This document shows positions 31,228 through 32,179 of a stretch of 32,179 nucleotides of DNA, piece after piece. Origin of the DNA: Armatimonadota bacterium (GTDB lineage Bacteria > Armatimonadota > Fimbriimonadia > Fimbriimonadales > GBS-DC); the NCBI GenBank assembly GCA_023511915.1, contig JAIMAN010000028.1, positions 1 to 32,179 on the forward strand. The letters run 5' to 3'. Position numbers and translations under genes: made by a program. The first letter of the stretch is position 1. Each line of letters opens with the position of its first letter. Below the pieces are notes generated by a model. The model worked only from the letters and a program-made list of their open reading frames with translations. It searched no databases and had not been told where the DNA came from.

Positions 31228-32175
31228 TCACAAGCTCACTATCAGAAGCTCCTTAAATGTGCAACCGTGAACATCTGATTGCTCAAGAGCTTTCTTGACA
31301 TGCTTGCTGATGACAACCAGAGACGCATATTCAGCTACCACAAAAATCTCGGCGCTATAAATTCTGTCCGATAGTAAAGCAGGACGATGCAAATCCAGCA
31401 CCTTAGTGTAATCGTGATCCCATATCCCTATTGTCCGTTCACGGCTTAGACACGGTAAACGCACCTGGTAAACAGCCAAATAATATTTCCCCATCTCTTG
31501 AGCGGAGACCTTGCTCATCAGATGGACAGGTATATATCTTATCATCTTAGATAATCCCATCTTTTTCAGAACACTTCGTATCTTGGGCGAGTGCAAATGC
31601 ATTCCCCACGGGGTACACAAGCAGTCCAATGAAGGATCCGCATGGTTTACCCAGGCATAAAGGGTTGATAACGAAGCAACCTGTTCTGCAGACGCCTTTG
31701 ACAGCCACCGCGTAAACTCAACTCTCTGTTCAGATGACGCTTCAGGCGCTAAGGCGAATTCATCCAGATAATCTATTTCATCATAACAACTCCATTCAAA
31801 ATATAGAGCTGATGAATTCTGTTCACATTTCTCTTTCCATTGTCTCAGATGCTTCCACGGAGAATCTGGAATGCCGGCGAATATTCTCTCTGTACATAGG
31901 CTCGCCACTTCGTTCGGGTCAATGCTAGCACCCACATGCATCCAGTATAAAAGCGCCATGGATAACTCTAAACGCCCAATCCAGTCCAATACCCCTCCGT
32001 ATTGGGTCTCAAAGTACTGTAAAGCACAGAAGACAGCATATCGTTGAAGAGGATTCAGAGATGAGAATAATTCCAAGCGTCCATCTCTAACACGGGGAAG
32101 TGCATCGAGCAGTGACACAAGTCGCGAAACCACCACTTCGGAAACTGCCTCCCCCTCGAGCCGCTGCTGCACCAA
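31228..32175 (-). CDS. Probable immunity protein (Imm11-like C-terminus), 5' end at or beyond window edge
   Basis: At least 315 residues; the open frame reaches the window edge and starts with TTG, so the true start may lie outside. The gene is AT-richer than the chromosome. Its N-terminal half is helical (LNPLQRYAVFCALQYFETQY) and resembles small DUF6714-like modules, with low confidence. The C-terminal 60 residues, EIFVVAEYASLVVISKHVKKALEQSDVHGCTF, parallel those of the Imm11-like protein at 29110 (helix with ALE followed by GC-x-F). I therefore infer an immunity role in the polymorphic-toxin cluster. No catalytic motif or signal peptide is seen. It is 75 bases upstream of the RHS remnant on the same strand. 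Confidence 0.6.
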   Translation of the reverse strand: MVQQRLEGEAVSEVVVSRLVSLLDALPRVRDGRLELFSSLNPLQRYAVFCALQYFETQYGGVLDWIGRLELSMALLYWMHVGASIDPNEVASLCTERIFAGIPDSPWKHLRQWKEKCEQNSSALYFEWSCYDEIDYLDEFALAPEASSEQRVEFTRWLSKASAEQVASLSTLYAWVNHADPSLDCLCTPWGMHLHSPKIRSVLKKMGLSKMIRYIPVHLMSKVSAQEMGKYYLAVYQVRLPCLSRERTIGIWDHDYTKVLDLHRPALLSDRIYSAEIFVVAEYASLVVISKHVKKALEQSDVHGCTFKELLIVSL

Positions 32176-32179
32176 CCAC

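Overview
The window is GC-rich, densely coded chromosomal DNA from a bacterium that I place, with moderate confidence, in or near Armatimonadota. The reasons are a secreted peptidase ending in dockerin-like calcium repeats (DVNGDGCVDDADLL type), a PafA-type Pup ligase outside an actinobacterial gene setting, a carotenoid cluster, TAT-secreted Gfo/Idh/MocA and PqaA-like enzymes, and many short-leader promoters. No rRNA, CRISPR array, phage module or transposase gene was seen.

Layout. 1-3.1 kb: 3' end of aconitase, an orphan MNT-type nucleotidyltransferase, an A-type Fe-S carrier, tRNA-Gly(TCC), a 60-bp palindromic repeat and a T2-family asparaginase-like Ntn hydrolase. 3.2-9.7 kb: a Q-rich coiled-coil membrane protein, a secreted SH3/M23/dockerin-like peptidase, a PqaA-like hydrolase and a TAT-exported oxidoreductase. 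Two copies of a 174-bp MITE-like element lie just 3' of coding regions here. 9.8-12.6 kb: glycosyltransferase, acyltransferase and phytoene synthase, which reads as a pathway to a glycosylated and acylated carotenoid. 12.6-15.7 kb (minus): ABC-2 permease, then pafA. 15.8-16.7 kb: a PIN toxin with its probable antitoxin. 16.7-22.4 kb (minus): argC, a secreted unknown, ppdK and a zinc alcohol dehydrogenase. 22.5-29.0 kb: a subtilase with two Ig-like repeats, a diguanylate cyclase with an intact I-site, a small secreted unknown, a DUF418 membrane protein behind a perfect 22-bp palindrome, a tandem array of the 60-bp repeat, and a PepV-like M20 peptidase.

29.1-32.2 kb (all minus) differs visibly: it is more AT-rich and holds the truncated tail of an RHS protein carrying a probable toxin domain, followed by three small genes, at least one of them Imm11-like. 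Another probable immunity gene runs to the window edge. This is a polymorphic-toxin graveyard or cassette array and is the main accessory region.

The most distinctive sequence-level signals are the two families of three-way-junction palindromic repeats (one appears to supply the ribosome-binding site and start codon of the glycosyltransferase), the 22-bp palindrome before the DUF418 gene, three TATAAT hexamers that contain the stop codon of the upstream gene, and a ppdK leader in which one strand of a hairpin is also complementary to the Shine-Dalgarno sequence.
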